A stretch of DNA of 64,000 nucleotides from positions 2,232,001 through 2,296,000 of the forward strand of contig OY969802.1 in the NCBI GenBank assembly GCA_963703235.1, in the 5' to 3' direction. Origin of the DNA: VRUE01 sp963703235 (GTDB taxonomy: Bacteria; Actinomycetota; Thermoleophilia; Solirubrobacterales; 70-9). Shown here piece by piece: positions 41,807-51,300 of the stretch. Every line of letters begins with the position of its first letter. The first letter of the stretch is position 1. Both the position numbers and the translations under genes were made by a program. The notes below the pieces were generated by a model that was not told where the DNA came from, ran no database searches, and worked only from the letters and a program-made list of their open reading frames with translations.

Positions 41807-43279
41807 CTAGCCGGCCTCGTAGGCCGGCTCGGTCGCGCCCTGCGCCTGCTCCGCCTGCGCCGCCGGCATCGGCGCTTCCCGCATCACGAAGACCGCGATC
41901 GCGAAGGCGACCGCGACCAGGGCGGCGCCGACCAGGTAGGCGAGGTGGAAGCCCGAGTTGAGCGCGGCGTCGAAGCTCGAGCCGGCGTCGCGCAGGCCGT
42001 CGGTGCGCTCGGTGGCCAGCGTCGCCAGCACCGCCAGGCCGATCGCGCCGCCGACCTGGGCGGCGGTGTTGACCACGCCCGAGGCCAGGCCGGCGTCCTC
42101 GGGCGTCGCCCCCGACATCGCCAGCGTCATCAGGGCCGGGAACGAGGTGCCGATGCCGACGCCGACGACCAGCATCGGCGGCATGATGTCGGCCACGTAG
42201 TTGCCGTCGACCGGCGTCCGCGCGAACAGCAGCAGCCCGACGCCGATCAGGAACAAGCCCGGCAGCAGCGTCCGCCGCGGCCCGAAGCGCATGATCAGTT
42301 TTTCCGAGAAGCCGAGCGAGAGCGCGCCCATCACCATCGTCGCGGGCAGGAAGGCGAGGCCGACCTGGAGCGGGTCGTAGCCGAGGATCTCCTGCATGTA
42401 GAGGGCGCCGAGGAAGAACATCGAGAACATCCCGGCGACCAGCAGCGCCTGCGCCGCGTTGGCGCCGGAGACGTTGCGGGAGCGGAACAGGCGCAGCGGC
42501 ATCAGCGGGTTCTCGATCCGCGCCTGGCGCCAGACGAAGGCCGCGCCCAGGGCCAGCGAGACGGCGCCGAGGACGAGCGTCTGGGCCGCGCCCCAGCCGA
42601 CCTCGGTGACCTCGAGGATCGTGTAGGTGCCGAGCATCAACGAGGCGGTGATCAGGACGGCGCCAGGGATGTCGGCGCCCTCGCCGAAGCCGATCCCCTC
42701 GTGCGGCTCGACCAGCCGCATCGCCAGGAAGGCGGTGATCAGCCCGACCGGGAGGTTGATGAAGAAGATCCAGTGCCAGCTGATCGCCTCGGTGAGGACG
42801 CCGCCGGCGAGCAGTCCGATCGAGCCGCCGGCCGAGGCGACGAAGCCGTAGACGCCGATCGCCTTCGCCTGCTCGCGCGGCTCCGGGAACATGGTCACGA
42901 TCATCCCCAGGATCACCGCTGAGGTGAGGGCGCCGCCGATGCCCTGGATGAAGCGCGCCCCGACCAGCATCTCCTGGCTCTGCGAGACGGCGCAGAGCAG
43001 CGAGGCGCTGACGAACACCGCGAGACCGGTGAGGAAGACCCGGCGCTGGCCGATCAGGTCGCCGAAGCGGCCGGCCAGCAGCAGCAGCCCCCCGAACGGG
43101 ATCAGGTAGCCGTTGACGACCCAGGCCAGGTTGCTCTGCGAGAAGCCGAGGTCGTCCTGGATCGAGGGCAGCGCCACGTTGACGATCGTGATGTCGAGGA
43201 CGATCATCAGCATGCCCGCGCAGAGCACGTAGAGCGCGAGCCAGCGGTTGCGGTCTTGATGGTCGGCCTGGATGTCCAT
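41807..43279 (-). CDS. MFS drug exporter, DHA2 (EmrB/QacA) family
   Basis: A 490-residue transporter with 14 predicted helices. Family motifs are MLMIVLDITIVNVALPSIQ (motif D1), GRFGDLIGQRRVF (motif A), and GIGGALTSAVILGMI (motif C-like). It probably exports toxic compounds with protons. ATG 43279 follows AAGGACCCCC. The sigma factor gene 92 bases upstream is read in the same direction and may control it, although no promoter motif could be verified. Confidence 0.92.
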   Translation of the reverse strand: MDIQADHQDRNRWLALYVLCAGMLMIVLDITIVNVALPSIQDDLGFSQSNLAWVVNGYLIPFGGLLLLAGRFGDLIGQRRVFLTGLAVFVSASLLCAVSQSQEMLVGARFIQGIGGALTSAVILGMIVTMFPEPREQAKAIGVYGFVASAGGSIGLLAGGVLTEAISWHWIFFINLPVGLITAFLAMRLVEPHEGIGFGEGADIPGAVLITASLMLGTYTILEVTEVGWGAAQTLVLGAVSLALGAAFVWRQARIENPLMPLRLFRSRNVSGANAAQALLVAGMFSMFFLGALYMQEILGYDPLQVGLAFLPATMVMGALSLGFSEKLIMRFGPRRTLLPGLFLIGVGLLLFARTPVDGNYVADIMPPMLVVGVGIGTSFPALMTLAMSGATPEDAGLASGVVNTAAQVGGAIGLAVLATLATERTDGLRDAGSSFDAALNSGFHLAYLVGAALVAVAFAIAVFVMREAPMPAAQAEQAQGATEPAYEAG

Positions 43280-43371
43280 GGGGGTCCTTCCGTCGAGTTC
43301 CAGTTGGCAGCTTTCCTGCCTCACCCAGAGAGACTGGATAGACGCCCGAGACTCATCGGTTTCGGTTGAAG

Positions 43372-44487
43372 TTAGCTGGGGAGCTCTTCGGGCAAGCCGA
43401 AGCGCTCGAAGGCGGCCGCGAGACGGCCGGGGTCGAAGGGCTGCTCTGGCAGCCTAGCGATTACCTCGCGGTCGGGATCCTCGGTGGAGCGGGTGAGGAA
43501 GGCGTCGACCTCGCTGATCTTCTCGCCCTCGATCGTCAGCACGTTGAGGGCGAAGCGGCGGAAGGACTCGGTCTCCGGGTCCCAGCTGTAGAAGGCGAGC
43601 GCCTCCTGGCCGTTGGCCCGGGTGCGGATGTGGCGCCAGCGCCATTCGCCGGAGAGCGGCCAGCCGGCGAGGAAGATCGCGATCTCCTCGCGGCCGCGGA
43701 ACCAGGTCTGCAGCGGCGGCATCGTGAACGCCGCGTCCTCGGTCAGCATCGCCACTACCGCCTCGACGTCGCCCCGTTCCCAGGCGTCGACGTAGCTCTC
43801 GACCACATCGCGGACGCCGTCGTCGCCGAGCGCCCGCAGCGTCTCCTGCTGGCTGCGCTCCGGCGTCCGCTCCTCGACCGCGGCGCGCGCCCGTTGCAGG
43901 GCGCTGTTGACCGAGGCGGTGCTGGTGTCCAGCATCGCCGCCGCCTCCTTGGCCGAGAAGCCGAGCACCTCGCGCAGGATCAGGGCGGCGCGCTGGTTCG
44001 CCGGCAGGTGCTGGAGGGCGGCGACGAAGGCCAGCTCGACGCTCTCGCGCTGCTCGTAGCGGGCCTCGGGCGCCGCGTAGCCGTCCTCGACCCCGATCGC
44101 CTCGTCGGGATAGGGCTCGACCCAGGTCGACTCGACCAGCGGCTCGCCGGGACCGCCGTGCGGGTCCGCCGGCGCGTAGTCGACCGGCAGCACCCGCTTC
44201 GGCCGCCGCCCGATCGCGTCGAGGCAGGCGTTGGTGGCGATCCTGTAGAGCCAGGAGCGCAGCGAGCTGCGCCCGGCGAACTTCTCGAGGCCGCGCCAGC
44301 AGCGCAGCAGCGCCTCCTGCAGGGCGTCCTCGGCGTCGTGGGTCGAGCCGAGCATCCGGTAGCAGTGGGCGTGCAGCTCGCCGCGGTGCGGCTCGACCAG
44401 CCGCGTGAAGGCGCCTTCGTCGCCGCCTTGCGCGGCAGCGAGCAGCTCCTGCTCGGCAGCCGTGGCGCCTATCGCGTCAGGTGCCAT
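43372..44487 (-). CDS. SigG-type ECF sigma factor with SnoaL-like C-terminus
   Basis: A 371-residue sigma factor. Region 2 (about 20-90) has EPHRGELHAHCYRMLGSTHDAEDALQ (first part of the -10 recognition and core binding) and LRSWLYRIATNACLDA. Region 4 (about 165-215) has LPANQRAALILREVLGFSAKEAA. The C-terminal ~150 residues form an NTF2/SnoaL-like domain (YVDAWERGDVEAVVAMLTED, WPLSGEWRWRHIRT), as in the SigG/ECF56-like group that lacks a separate anti-sigma factor. ATG 44487 is the first in-frame start before region 2. It lies just upstream of the MFS pump gene, a potential target. Confidence 0.92.
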   Translation of the reverse strand: MAPDAIGATAAEQELLAAAQGGDEGAFTRLVEPHRGELHAHCYRMLGSTHDAEDALQEALLRCWRGLEKFAGRSSLRSWLYRIATNACLDAIGRRPKRVLPVDYAPADPHGGPGEPLVESTWVEPYPDEAIGVEDGYAAPEARYEQRESVELAFVAALQHLPANQRAALILREVLGFSAKEAAAMLDTSTASVNSALQRARAAVEERTPERSQQETLRALGDDGVRDVVESYVDAWERGDVEAVVAMLTEDAAFTMPPLQTWFRGREEIAIFLAGWPLSGEWRWRHIRTRANGQEALAFYSWDPETESFRRFALNVLTIEGEKISEVDAFLTRSTEDPDREVIARLPEQPFDPGRLAAAFERFGLPEELPS

Positions 44488-44543
44488 TCCTTCAGGGTAG
44501 CCATCCCCGCGATGAATTTCGGGCACCGCCGCGGTCTCTATGA

Positions 44544-44912
44544 GTGCAGATGTCCAGAACCCCTTCCAATCCCGTCGTCCACCTCGAGCTCCACACCGGC
44601 GACCAGTCATCCGCCCGCGCTCTGTACGCCGGGCTCTGCGGCTGGCGCTCGCAGCGGGTCGAGACGGGCGGCGGGTCCTACCTGGCGCTGGAGCTGGGGG
44701 ACGGCTTCGGCGGCGGCATCGTCGAGTGCGGGACGGCCCGATCGCTGTGGCTGCCCTACGTCGAGGTCGCCGAGATCGGCGACGCGACCGAGCGGGCGCG
44801 CAAGCTCGGGGCCAGGGTCCTGCTCGAGCCCAGGGAGGGCCCGGCCGGCTGGCGCAGCGTCGTCTCCACCCCGGCCGGCGGCGAGGTCGCCTTTTGGCAG
44901 CCGAAGGGGTAG
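44544..44912 (+). CDS. VOC-superfamily (glyoxalase-like) protein
   Basis: A 122-residue vicinal-oxygen-chelate fold protein: VVHLELHTGDQSSARALYAG at the start and the ending PAGGEVAFWQPKG. Metal ligand candidates are the first His and Glu in LELHTGD and the late Glu in GGEVAFW. The start may be GTG 44544 or ATG 44550. VOC proteins include glyoxalases, dioxygenases and antibiotic-binding proteins. The second VOC gene follows 79 bases later. The gene is divergent from SigG. Confidence 0.82.
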   Translation: MQMSRTPSNPVVHLELHTGDQSSARALYAGLCGWRSQRVETGGGSYLALELGDGFGGGIVECGTARSLWLPYVEVAEIGDATERARKLGARVLLEPREGPAGWRSVVSTPAGGEVAFWQPKG

Positions 44913-44991
44913 CGATGAGTCCAGAGGTGCCGCGAAGCTCCACATGCAAAGCGAACCCATAGGTAAAGCGAGCCAGAGGAGGTCGATCGAG

Positions 44992-45378
44992 ATGAGCTTG
45001 AGCGAACACAAGGTCGGCGCGACGATCGCCGTCACGGACATGGAGCGGGCCAGACAGTTCTACGAGGGAAAGCTGGGCCTCTCTTCCGGGACGATGGACG
45101 AGGCCGAAGGCGTCGTCTACGAGTGCGGAGGCGGGTCCGAACTGCTCGTCTACAGCTCGCCGGAGCACGCTGGGAAGGCGACGGCGACGGTGGCGACGTG
45201 GGAGGTCCCCGACCTCGACCGGGCGGTCGAGAAGCTGGCTTCCAGCGGCGTCGAGTTCGAGCGCTATGACGAGCCGCTGAAAACCGACGAGAAGGGGATC
45301 CACGACACCGGCAACGGCCGCGTCGCCTGGTTCAAGGATCCCGACGGCAACACGATCGCGGTCGGCCAGTTCAGCTGA
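44992..45378 (+). CDS. VOC-superfamily (glyoxalase-like) protein
   Basis: A 128-residue VOC protein with KVGATIAVTDMERARQFYEG, GGGSELLVYSSPEHAG, VPDLDRAVEKLASSGVEF, and the closing WFKDPDGNTIAVGQFS, all classic for this fold. It is closer to the standard glyoxalase/bleomycin-resistance pattern than the preceding gene and shares only fold-level similarity with it. AGAGGAGG at 44975-44982 supports ATG 44992. Substrate not evident. Confidence 0.88.
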   Translation: MSLSEHKVGATIAVTDMERARQFYEGKLGLSSGTMDEAEGVVYECGGGSELLVYSSPEHAGKATATVATWEVPDLDRAVEKLASSGVEFERYDEPLKTDEKGIHDTGNGRVAWFKDPDGNTIAVGQFS

Positions 45379-45426
45379 GGCCTTCTGGTCATGCGGCTCC
45401 GGCTGCGCGGCCAAGGCCTGGCGCAG

Positions 45427-45524
45427 CTCGACGACCGCGCGCCAGTGGATGCGCGGTCGTCGAGTCCCCCCTGCGTCCCCCTGTTAGTCCCGACCGGAGA
45501 CCCCCAGTCCAGGCCTCCGGTCGG
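45427..45524. terminator. Two consecutive hairpins between convergent genes
   Basis: First hairpin: CTCGACGACCGCGC (45427-45440) and its perfect complement (45451-45464), loop 10. Second: CCGACCGGAG (45490-45499) and CTCCGGTCGG (45515-45524), loop 15. They occupy the gap between the VOC gene and the convergent rarA gene, so a two-way terminator is likely. Confidence 0.65.
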
Positions 45525-45601
45525 TGTGTCGGCTCTCCCTGGCTCTAGCTTGGAAAGCCGCCCTCTGAAACACCGTGTCCCTGGAGAAGTTGCGCCTGGG
45601 G

Positions 45602-46939
45602 TCAGCCCCCTCGAAAGCGCTTTCGCAGGGCCTCCAGGCGACGCCCCAGCTCGGCCTCGAAGCCGCGGTCGGTGGGCGCGTAGAAGCGCCGGTCCTCCAG
45701 CTCCGGCGGCAGCAGCGGCTGGTCGCTGACGGCACCGGGCTCGTCGTGCGCGTAGCGGTAACCCTCGCCGCGCCCGAGCGTCTTCGCGCCGGCGTAGTGG
45801 GCGTCGCGCAGGTAGTCGGGCGGGGTCTTGGCGCCGTTCTCGCGGACCTCGGCGCGGGCACGGCCGAGCGCCTTGTAGGAGGCGTTCGACTTCGGCGCCA
45901 GAGCCAGGTAGACGGCGGCCTGGGCGAGGTTGAGCGCGCACTCGGGCAGACCGACTCGGTCGACCGCACGGGCGGCGGCGTCGGCGACCAGCAGCGCCTG
46001 CGGGTCGGCGTTGCCGACGTCCTCGGAGGCGAGGATGACCATGCGACGGGCGATGAAGCGGGGGTCCTCGCCGCCCTCCAGCATCACAGCCAGGTAGTAG
46101 AGCGAGGCGTCGACGTCGGAGCCGCGGGTCGCCTTGATCCAGGCCGAGACGAAGTCGTAGTGGCGGTCGCCCTCGCGGTCGTATTCGAGCGCCTTGCGCT
46201 GCAGCGCGTCCTCGGCGGCGGCGACGTCGATCGGCTCGCCGCGGGTGCGCTCGACCGCCCGCTCCAGCGCCGAGAGGGCGACGCGGGCGTCGCCGCCGCA
46301 GCGGTGGGCCAGCATCGCCAGCGCCGCATCCTGCACCGGGGGCGGCTCGGCGAGGCCGCGCTCGGGGTCGGCCAGCGCCCGCCGCAGCAGCTCCTCGATT
46401 TGCTCCGGCACCAGCGGCTGCAGCTCGTAGATCTGGCAACGCGAGAGCAGGGCCGAGTTGACCTCGAAGTAGGGGTTCTCGGTGGTGGCGCCGATCAGGG
46501 TCAGCAGACCCTCCTCGACCGCCGGCAGCAGCGCGTCCTGCTGGGCCTTGTTGAAGCGGTGGATCTCGTCGAGGAAGAGGACGGTGGCGCGACCGCTGGC
46601 CCCCCGCCGCTCCCGCGCTCGCGCGATCACGGCCCGGATCTCAGCCCGGCCGGCGTTGACCGCCGACTCCTCCTCGAAGGCCCCGTCGGCCCGCGCCGCC
46701 GCGATCCGCGCCAGCGTCGTCTTCCCCGACCCCGGCGGCCCGTAGAGGATCGCGCTGTGCGGATGTCCCGACTCGATCGCCACCCGCAGCGCCGACCCCT
46801 CGCCCAGCACATGCTCCTGCCCGACCAGCTGCTCGAGGCTGCGCGGCCGCATCCGCACCGCCAGCGGCGCGTCGGCGCCGACCTCGCTCGCGGCTGGCTC
46901 CGCCCGCTCGCCGCTGTCGAAAAGGCGGTCTTCCACCAA
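45602..46939 (-). CDS. rarA: Replication-associated recombination protein RarA (MgsA) AAA+ ATPase
   Basis: A 445-residue AAA+ protein of the clamp-loader-like WRNIP1/RarA family, acting at stalled replication forks. It has an N-terminal SLEQLVGQEHVLG, Walker A YGPPGSGKTTLARI, Walker B TVLFLDEIHRFNKAQQDALLP, sensor 1 LIGATTENP, arginine finger SRCQIYELQPL, and the conserved C-terminal tetramerisation domain (ATRGSDVDASLYYLAVMLEG, LASEDVGNADP). Length is standard. It is the last gene downstream of the FtsK/WXG100 operon, with a 43-base gap after the small helical gene, but is probably independent. Confidence 0.96.
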   Translation of the reverse strand: MVEDRLFDSGERAEPAASEVGADAPLAVRMRPRSLEQLVGQEHVLGEGSALRVAIESGHPHSAILYGPPGSGKTTLARIAAARADGAFEEESAVNAGRAEIRAVIARARERRGASGRATVLFLDEIHRFNKAQQDALLPAVEEGLLTLIGATTENPYFEVNSALLSRCQIYELQPLVPEQIEELLRRALADPERGLAEPPPVQDAALAMLAHRCGGDARVALSALERAVERTRGEPIDVAAAEDALQRKALEYDREGDRHYDFVSAWIKATRGSDVDASLYYLAVMLEGGEDPRFIARRMVILASEDVGNADPQALLVADAAARAVDRVGLPECALNLAQAAVYLALAPKSNASYKALGRARAEVRENGAKTPPDYLRDAHYAGAKTLGRGEGYRYAHDEPGAVSDQPLLPPELEDRRFYAPTDRGFEAELGRRLEALRKRFRGG

Positions 46940-46982
46940 GCCGAGTATGAGGCCTGCAGCAGCCGAGCGGCGGGGCTGCCCG

Positions 46983-47201
46983 CTACTGCGGCAGCTGCTC
47001 CAGCAGCTTGCCGATCTCCCGGTCGGCCTGGGACATCGCGCGCTCGTAGGCGCTCGCGGCCTTCTCGATCGGCGACTGGTAGCGCTCTTCGAACTCCCGC
47101 GCTCGCCGGTCGGTCCATCCCGCGCCCGCCGTCGCCCAGCCGCGAGCGAGCCGGCTTCTGGCCTGGTGCAGCGACTCCAGCTGCTCGGCGAGGCGGGTCA
47201 A
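46983..47201 (-). CDS. Small helical protein, WXG100-like
   Basis: A 72-residue, fully helical protein with a central W-x-D turn (AGAGWTDRRAREFEERYQSP), the kind of helix-turn-helix seen in WXG100/ESAT-6-like proteins. It overlaps the stop of the preceding gene by 4 bases (ATGA), so is translationally coupled to it. It could be a secretion partner or a chaperone for the larger protein encoded upstream, or an immunity protein; sequence alone does not decide. Confidence 0.65.
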   Translation of the reverse strand: MTRLAEQLESLHQARSRLARGWATAGAGWTDRRAREFEERYQSPIEKAASAYERAMSQADREIGKLLEQLPQ

Positions 47202-48118
47202 GGGCGTCTCCGCGGCGCGATCCGCGCCGGCAGGCTGCTGAGGCCGAGCTCCCGCGCGACGTGGATGCGGTGGAGGCCGTCGATGACCTCGTAGGTCCCG
47301 TCGCTGCGATGGTCGAGCCGCAGGCTGTCGCCGCCGAAGAAAGCCTCGTAGACGCGCTGGTAGCCGCCCTCGTAGTCGAGGCCGCGCTGGGCGTCCATGC
47401 GGGCGAAGTGCTCACCGTCGGCCCCGTTGCGGACCGCGTCGAGTACCACCTCGTCGAGCCGCTGCACTCCCTGCCGCATCCTTGCGTAATCGGTCTTGGA
47501 GAAGCTCTCGGGGCCGGTGACCCCTGACTTGCTGGTGTCGAGGCGGTCGAGCGGCGCTTCCACGAGCTCGGTCTCGCCGATGCGCGGCAGGTCGTTCGAG
47601 CCGCTGCCCCCGGCGCTGGCGCCTCCTCCTCCGCTGGAGCCCGCGCCGCCCACCGAGCTGCCCGCGTAGGCGTCGGCAGCCGAGGCGAGGCCGCGCAGGA
47701 AGGCCGCCCCGGCGCCGACCCGGTCCTCGGCCTGGCGGCGGAAGACCGAGGTGTCGTGTCGCAGGCGCGAGCCGGCGGCCTGCAGCTGCGAGTGGCAGCG
47801 CCTGGCGGTGGCGAGGTTCTCTTCTGCCGTCGCCAGCCGGGCGAGCGCCTCCTCGAGGTCGTCTTCCTCTTGGCCGCAATCGGCTTCCCGATCCGCCCGG
47901 CAGGCGGTAAGGGCTCGCTGGGCTTCGGCTGCGTCCCGGCGCCCCTCGGCGACCTTCGCCTGCCATCTGCTCAGCGAGCGCTGGACCTCGGCAGCCGCCT
48001 TCTCGAGGTTGCCGAGCGCCCCCTGGCAGACCCGGGTCGCGGCGTCCCCGAACGCGTGCAGGGTCGCCGCATGGGTGCGGAGGACGGCGCGATCGTGGAG
48101 ACTGGCGCCGTCGGCCAC
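47198..48118 (-). CDS. Putative type VII secretion effector: helical N-terminus, ParB-like C-terminus
   Basis: A 306-residue protein. Residues ~5-150 form long helices with coiled-coil character (LEKAAAEVQRSLSRWQAKVAEG, then EEALARLATAEENLATARRC), like LXG/WXG effector heads. A Gly/Ser linker follows (SSGGGGASAGGSGS). The C-terminal domain (about 175-306) ends in YEVIDGLHRIHVARELGL, which matches the DG-x-HR motif of ParB/sulfiredoxin-like domains, used as nucleases or NTPases in some toxins. GTG 48118 starts one base after the WXG100 stop. The domain combination suggests a secreted toxin-like effector; catalytic activity is unproven. Confidence 0.7.
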   Translation of the reverse strand: MADGASLHDRAVLRTHAATLHAFGDAATRVCQGALGNLEKAAAEVQRSLSRWQAKVAEGRRDAAEAQRALTACRADREADCGQEEDDLEEALARLATAEENLATARRCHSQLQAAGSRLRHDTSVFRRQAEDRVGAGAAFLRGLASAADAYAGSSVGGAGSSGGGGASAGGSGSNDLPRIGETELVEAPLDRLDTSKSGVTGPESFSKTDYARMRQGVQRLDEVVLDAVRNGADGEHFARMDAQRGLDYEGGYQRVYEAFFGGDSLRLDHRSDGTYEVIDGLHRIHVARELGLSSLPARIAPRRRP

Positions 48119-48119
48119 G

Positions 48120-48392
48120 TCAGCGCGTGTTGAGGAACTGGCGCAGCGCCTGGGCGTGGCGGCGCAGCTTCGGCGGGTATGGCTCGAGCGCTTTGGTCGC
48201 CGAGCGCAGCGCTGCCACCGAACGGTCGAAGTCGCCGGCGAAGCTGGCGAACTTCTTGTCCTTCCAGGAGCCGCCCAGGCGCCGGTACTCGGAAGTGAGG
48301 CGGTGGGTCTGCTTTTCGATCTCCTCGGTGGCGCTTCTCAGCGCCGCGGCGAACCGCTCCAGGTCGTCGGCGTTGGCGCGTACGTCGCTCAT
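48120..48392 (-). CDS. WXG100-family protein (ESAT-6-like)
   Basis: A 90-residue helical hairpin protein with the central turn LGGSWKDKKFASFAGDF (W-x-D in place of W-x-G) near residues 40-56 and long flanking helices. Such proteins are substrates and structural partners of type VII secretion ATPases. ATG 48392 follows GGAGGG, 5 bases after the stop of the FtsK-like ATPase gene. A canonical C-terminal YxxxD/E export signal is not obvious. Confidence 0.85.
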   Translation of the reverse strand: MSDVRANADDLERFAAALRSATEEIEKQTHRLTSEYRRLGGSWKDKKFASFAGDFDRSVAALRSATKALEPYPPKLRRHAQALRQFLNTR

Positions 48393-48397
48393 CGCTC

Positions 48398-51300
48398 TCA
48401 GCCCTCCTGGTCGCCGGCCATCGCCGGATCGGAGGCCGCCAAGTCGGTGGAGCCGGCCGCCCAGCAGGGGCGACTGGCCAGCGAGGCGAGCCACTCGGGG
48501 TCGGGGAAGCCGTAGCAGCGCAGCTTGAGCCGCTCCGAGCGGTCCTCGTCGGAGAAGATCGCCTGAGCCCCGGCGAGCTTTGCGGCGTCGGGGACGTCGA
48601 TCAGCTGCAGGGAGTCGTTTTCGCTCATGCGGCCGACGAGCCGCAGGCCGAGCTCGCGTTGCGCCGCCGGCTCGAGCCGGCGCTCGAGGTTGCTCACGCC
48701 GTCGCAGCTGGCGATCGTGTGGACGCCGAATTCGGGGCCGTCGCGCAGGATCGCCGCCAGGGTCGCGCCGAGGCCCGGCTCCTCGTCGCCGAAGCCGCCG
48801 ATCGAGGTCGCGTCGAAGTCGCGCGCCGACTGCAGGCGGTGCAGGACGAGGATCGACGGAGGGGCCGACGTCTCGGAAGACTCGATCCGCCGCTCCAGCT
48901 CCTCGCGCACCGTCTCCAGGACGCCGGCCAGCTGACGTCGCCGGTCGATCGTCAACCGGTTGCCGCCGATCGCGGCGAGCTCGTTGGCCGCGATCGCGAA
49001 GCGGTCGTCGAGGCCGCCGAAGTCGAGCACGCGCAGCGAGCCGCCGGCGATCTCGATCTGCGGCAGCAGGCCGGTGAGGAGGCTGGTCAGGACGCCGTCG
49101 ACGAGGCCGGCGTCCGGTCCGGCGACGAGCAGGTTCGCGCCGGCGCGGCGCTCGAAGGCGACCGCGACGGGGCCGCCGAGGGAGATCGGCGCCCCGAGCC
49201 AGGCGCGGGTCCGGCTCGGGTCCGGCTGCCCCTCGCCGTCGAGGACGGCCGCGAGCTCGTCGTTCTCGCTCAAGTCAGCCTGGGCGCTGCCCTCGAAGAC
49301 GATCGGACGGCGCTCGTGTCCCCGCTCGTCGGCGAGCTCGCGCAGCTCTCCCAGCAGCCGCTCCCGCTCGTCGTCCTGAAGCAGCACGACCTGGAAGCGC
49401 CGGTTTCCCTCCGGCATCCCGTTCATCGAGTTGTAGATCGCCTCGCCAGGACGGCTCAGCAGCCGCGCGTCGGCGTTGTCCTCGCCGAAGATGACCTGCG
49501 AGTCGCTCTCCGAGCACTGCAGGGCGATCCGCACCGCGATCTGGTTCATCGTCCCGCGCCCAACCTGGTGGACGCCGGAGATCGTCTGCGAGGCGAGGAT
49601 CACGTGGACGCCGAAGGAGCGGCCCTGGCGCACCAGGGCGTCGAGGATGCGCGCCGCCTCGTTGGCGATCGCGTCGTCGTCGCTGAAGAGGACGTGGAAC
49701 TCGTCCGCGACCATCAGGATCCGCGGCATCGCGGCGCCGCTGGACCTGCGGTAGCCGTCGAGGTCGTCCGCTCCCGCTTCCCGGAAGCGCTTGCCCCGCG
49801 CCGCGATCTCCGCCTCCAGTCCCCGCAGCACGCTGAGGCCGAACTCCCGCTCGCTTTCGATCGCGACCACGCGGGCATGGGGCAGCCCGGCCAGCGCGTA
49901 GGGCTTGAACTCGACGCCCTGCTTGAAGTCGACCAGGTACAGCTCGAGCTCGTCAGGCGAGTAGAGCAGGCACAGGTTGAGTATCGCCGCGTGCAGCAGG
50001 GTCGACTTGCCGGACCCGGTCTTGCCGGCGATCAGGGCGTGCACGGACGTATCGGTTCCGACCAGGGCCAGGGATTGGACCGCCCGGGCTCCGACGCGTC
50101 CGATCGGCACGGCGATTCCCTGCGAGGCGTCTCCGGTCCACCAGGTGCCGGGGTCCTCGAGGCGGGGGGTGGAGGCGACGACCGGCTGGTGTTCGGTCAG
50201 GCCGGCGGCGAGCGTCGTCTCCAGCAGCTCGAGCAGGCGCTTCTGGGAGACCTCGACGTTGGTTGCCGCCTTCGCGTTCGAGCCGATCGCCGAGATCACC
50301 CGGGTGAAGAGATTCTCGGGCTTTCCCGGAGAGACGAGGGAAAGCTCGGGCGGCGTCTCGATCTCCACCTGCCAGGGACTGGTGGAGTCCGCCCCCCTCA
50401 CCCTCGCCAGCGCCGTCTCACCGCCTCCGGCGCCTTTCTGGGTGGTGTAGATCGCGGTCGGGCCGTCGAGTTCGGTGCCGTCGAAGCCGTAGGGCATCTC
50501 GCGCCCGGGGGCGCCGAGGACGATCGTGTAGACGCCGCAGGCGGGGCCGTTGCGAGAGATGCTGACCAGCCGCCGCGCCGCCGACTCGGTGAAGTTGGCG
50601 GGAAAGTCGAATATGACCAGGAAGCGGTACGCCTCCGCCACCTCCCCCGCGGCCGCATTGTGCGCCTCGATGTCGGAGAACTGACCGCGCAGGTACTTCT
50701 GGACGACCATCTCGATGTGCGCCTGCAGCTCGCTGAGGCGCTGCTCGATGTGCGAGCTCTCGCTCCACACCTTGCCGCCCACCAGGCCGTCGTCGTAGTC
50801 GGTCAGGTGGAGGAACGGGGCGACGCTCTTGCCCGCTCCGAGCGGGTCGACGAAGACGAAGCGGGCCATCCCCGGCGGGAACTGGGCAAGGATGCGGAGG
50901 ATCAGCGACTGGACCTGCTGCACCACGCCCGGGTCGCGGTTCCAGAGGAAGAGGGAGGTGCCGCCGTTGACCGGCCACTCCGCCGCGGCGGTTACGTCCC
51001 CGTTCGGCGTGGGCCGCCTCGCGCCGCGGCCGAAGCGGATCGCGTAGGGAATCTTCTCCGCCGGGGACCAGCCTGCCCAGCGCTCCGAGTCCCACGGCGG
51101 CGACGCCTCCCCGAGCGTCTCCGCCCAGGAGTCGATCGCCGGGCGGGCGCGGTCAGTGGCGGCGGTCAGCTCGAGCTCCGCCGCCTGTCTCCTCGCCTCG
51201 AAGACCTCGGGCGCGGCGTCTTCGGCCTGCCCGATCGTGGCCAGTGCCTCCTCGACCCGGGTGACGGCGTCGACGACCCACTTGCGGCGAAAGAGGAAGA